8,327 nucleotides of DNA from Bacteroidia bacterium (GTDB lineage: Bacteria > Bacteroidota > Bacteroidia > Bacteroidales > BM520), in assembly GCA_009930445.1 (NCBI GenBank), contig RZYD01000095.1, forward strand, positions 1 to 8,327, given 5' to 3'. A program made the position numbers and the translations under genes. The stretch's first letter is position 1. Each line of letters starts with the position of its first letter. Positions 6,522-8,327 of the stretch are shown here, piece after piece. A model generated the notes under the pieces. That model was not told where the DNA came from. It did not search any database and saw only the letters and a program-made list of their open reading frames with translations.

Positions 6522-8327
6522 TTAATTCCCCAGCGTAATACCGTATTTCACAGCCAGATAACTCTCTACCCTGACACGCTCATTCGCAGTAAGATTCCGG
6601 TTGTAGAGAATCACCTCTGCAATGTTACCGTTAAACCATACTGCCCCCGGGCCGGCCTGATCGACACCAATACGTGTGTTTGCCGCCGGGGTTATGGCTG
6701 CGGTTTCAGTACGGCTATAGGATGGCTCCGCACCATCAAGATAAAGGGAAACATTACCACTGGCATCGCCCGCTTTAATCGCCGAAAGTATCCGTGTAGC
6801 ACCCTGAGTCCAGGTATTAACAGCAGAGCGTGTTGTGGCTGTGCCATTCACCACATAAATCGCCTGGTTATTGTCGATGCCCACATAACTACTGGCACCA
6901 AACCCCACCACGGCGCCGCCTGAGGTAGGGGTTACAACAACAAACACCGAATTAGTACTTTCCAGCCCTTCCGTTGACAGATCAGAGACCATATAATCAT
7001 CATTTCCGTCGAAAATCAAACCGGGGTTATAATTATTTTGATTATCTGCAGCTATACTATAAACCGGCTGTGCTGAAGCACCAGCCTGTTTAGCATCAAA
7101 ATTTCGTACATAATCATCCCATAAACTCACCACATCGTCGTCCTGAGATGGAAGTTGACCCTTATATACACCTTCATTGGATTTAAACCACAAGGCAAGA
7201 CCAGCCGAGACACCGCCGGGGAATGTTAAAGGATTTACAACAATTTCCTGAGTACATTCGCCAACATTGCCAGCCAAATCTGTTGCATACCAAGTAATGA
7301 TTGTTAACCCAAGCGGATACGGATCGGAAATTGCCATTGCGCCATCGGAACGGGAAAATGTGTACTGAATATCATTGTTTGCCGAGCAATTATCTGTGGC
7401 AACAGGACTATCGGGCGAAAGCACGACTGAAGTAACCCCCGATACAGAAGTAGTGGTTCCCTGGGCACAAGTGATCTCAGGCGCCTGATAATCTTCAGAA
7501 TAATAATATACCCGATCACATGATCTAGAAATTATAGTTGTCTTCTTTTCCCATTTTGCAGTATACGTTCTTGTTCGCTGAAACTCGCAGGGCCCTCCCG
7601 TAGCAGGATTTAAAATACTAATAACAGATTGAAGTACAAAACCTCCATTTGCACTGGTTTGTACCTGACTCATATCTTCAGTAAATTCATCTTCCTGCGG
7701 ATTGTATCCCAAAGTAATATCAGAAGGACAAATAATTGAAAAGCTTGCATCAGTGTAAACTTCAACCTTTTGCGTTAAAGTCACCTCATTCCCATTACTA
7801 TCTGTTGCTGTATAGGTAACAGTAGTTTCACCCACAGGGTAATCGCCGCTGGCATTAGTAGTTCCGGTATAGTCGTTATCAAATGTAGCACTACAATTGT
7901 CTGTAACAACAGGCTGCGGTACTGACACGTATGCTGTTGGGCCTGAAGCAACTACTACGATAACCAAAGTATCGCCTGCTTTATTGAATTGCAATTGCGG
8001 AGGGATATCATCCACTGCTTCAATAATAAAACTATCTGAAGCATCACAACCAATAGTAGTTGATGTTCCCGTAACTGAATAATTTCCCACACCAAGGTCA
8101 GACAATAGCTGTTGACCAGCCTCGTTAAATGTCATATTACCTGAATAACCCTGGTCACTTGAAATCGCTATGGTAACAGGATATATGCCTGCCGGACCGG
8201 AGACATTCACTGTAGCACCGGCGTCTGTATCTTCAGCACAATTAACATCGGTCACAGCATCCACAGTTACATAAATGGGAAGAACCTGAATACTGATCCC
8301 ATCATTATCCGAACAGCCATACTCATT
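6522..8327 (-). CDS. Gene A: HYR/LamG-like surface adhesin, C-terminal part (5' end outside window)
   Basis: The reading frame is open to the window edge, so 601 C-terminal residues are visible and the true start lies beyond position 8327. Visible order: end of an Ig/PKD-like domain (NEYGCSD, residues 1-20), an SprB-like module (about 22-105), a HYR domain (about 106-191, with VTDNCSATFDNDY and YPVGETTVTYTATDSNGN), a divergent Cys-poor repeat with LGYNP and RTRTYTAKW (about 192-278), a second HYR domain (about 279-365, YPLGLTIITWYATDLAGN) and a LamG-like lectin fold (about 368-601, with LWFKSNEGVY, FDGNDDYMVSD and NGNIAEVILYNR). HYR and LamG-like domains serve extracellular adhesion or glycan binding, so a cell-surface role is likely; the ligand is unknown. 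The protein ends at YLAVKYGITLGN with no recognisable type IX secretion (T9SS) C-terminal domain. It is a diverged paralog of the downstream gene B. A GTG at 8264 could be called as a start, but homology to B continues upstream of it. Confidence 0.93.
   Translation of the reverse strand, partial: NEYGCSDNDGISIQVLPIYVTVDAVTDVNCAEDTDAGATVNVSGPAGIYPVTIAISSDQGYSGNMTFNEAGQQLLSDLGVGNYSVTGTSTTIGCDASDSFIIEAVDDIPPQLQFNKAGDTLVIVVVASGPTAYVSVPQPVVTDNCSATFDNDYTGTTNASGDYPVGETTVTYTATDSNGNEVTLTQKVEVYTDASFSIICPSDITLGYNPQEDEFTEDMSQVQTSANGGFVLQSVISILNPATGGPCEFQRTRTYTAKWEKKTTIISRSCDRVYYYSEDYQAPEITCAQGTTTSVSGVTSVVLSPDSPVATDNCSANNDIQYTFSRSDGAMAISDPYPLGLTIITWYATDLAGNVGECTQEIVVNPLTFPGGVSAGLALWFKSNEGVYKGQLPSQDDDVVSLWDDYVRNFDAKQAGASAQPVYSIAADNQNNYNPGLIFDGNDDYMVSDLSTEGLESTNSVFVVVTPTSGGAVVGFGASSYVGIDNNQAIYVVNGTATTRSAVNTWTQGATRILSAIKAGDASGNVSLYLDGAEPSYSRTETAAITPAANTRIGVDQAGPGAVWFNGNIAEVILYNRNLTANERVRVESYLAVKYGITLGN

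Noticed and set aside
8262..8264. GTG at 8264 as the start of gene A
   Set aside because: The frame continues upstream to the window edge, and the residues before it (NEYGCSDNDGISIQVLP) align with NEHGCTKSASIQVLVYP of paralog B.

Overview
The window looks like a surface-adhesin locus of a Bacteroidota bacterium. All genes lie on the minus strand, so transcription runs from high to low coordinates. Three things support the assignment: very large secreted proteins built from domains typical of that phylum (choice-of-anchor L, PKD/Ig-like, SprB-like, HYR and LamG-like), no Shine-Dalgarno motif before the start codons, and gaps between genes that carry the Bacteroidota promoter pattern TTG-N19/20-TAnnTTTG. 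I cannot place it below phylum level. I see no rRNA, tRNA, CRISPR array, transposase or plus-strand gene.

Layout in the order of transcription: (A) 8327-6522 is the C-terminal 601 residues of a large adhesin that starts outside the window. A 184-bp gap follows, with a possible terminator and a good promoter. (B) 6337-1631 is a complete 1568-residue secreted protein. A 506-bp AT-rich gap follows, with a weak terminator, one doubtful small ORF and a second good promoter. (C) 1124-1 is the N-terminal part of a third secreted protein that runs off the window.

A and B are diverged paralogs over their last ~600 residues, with the same order: SprB-like, HYR, an LGYNP/RTRTY repeat, HYR, LamG-like. 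Both stop at almost the same residue (YLAVKYGITLGN and YLAIKYGISL). C carries the DIAGIGRDD module, which in many Bacteroidota proteins directly follows such a LamG-like domain in one chain. The three genes may therefore supply parts of one extracellular adhesive system, although that link is inference.

The points most worth a second look are: a nine-guanine run inside B, where loss or gain of one G would remove its last ~355 residues; a two-base frameshift at a (TC)3 tract within the signal peptide of C; and a MAM/jelly-roll-like domain nested inside the choice-of-anchor L domain of B, lying in an AT-rich island of about 31% GC against about 46% on either side.
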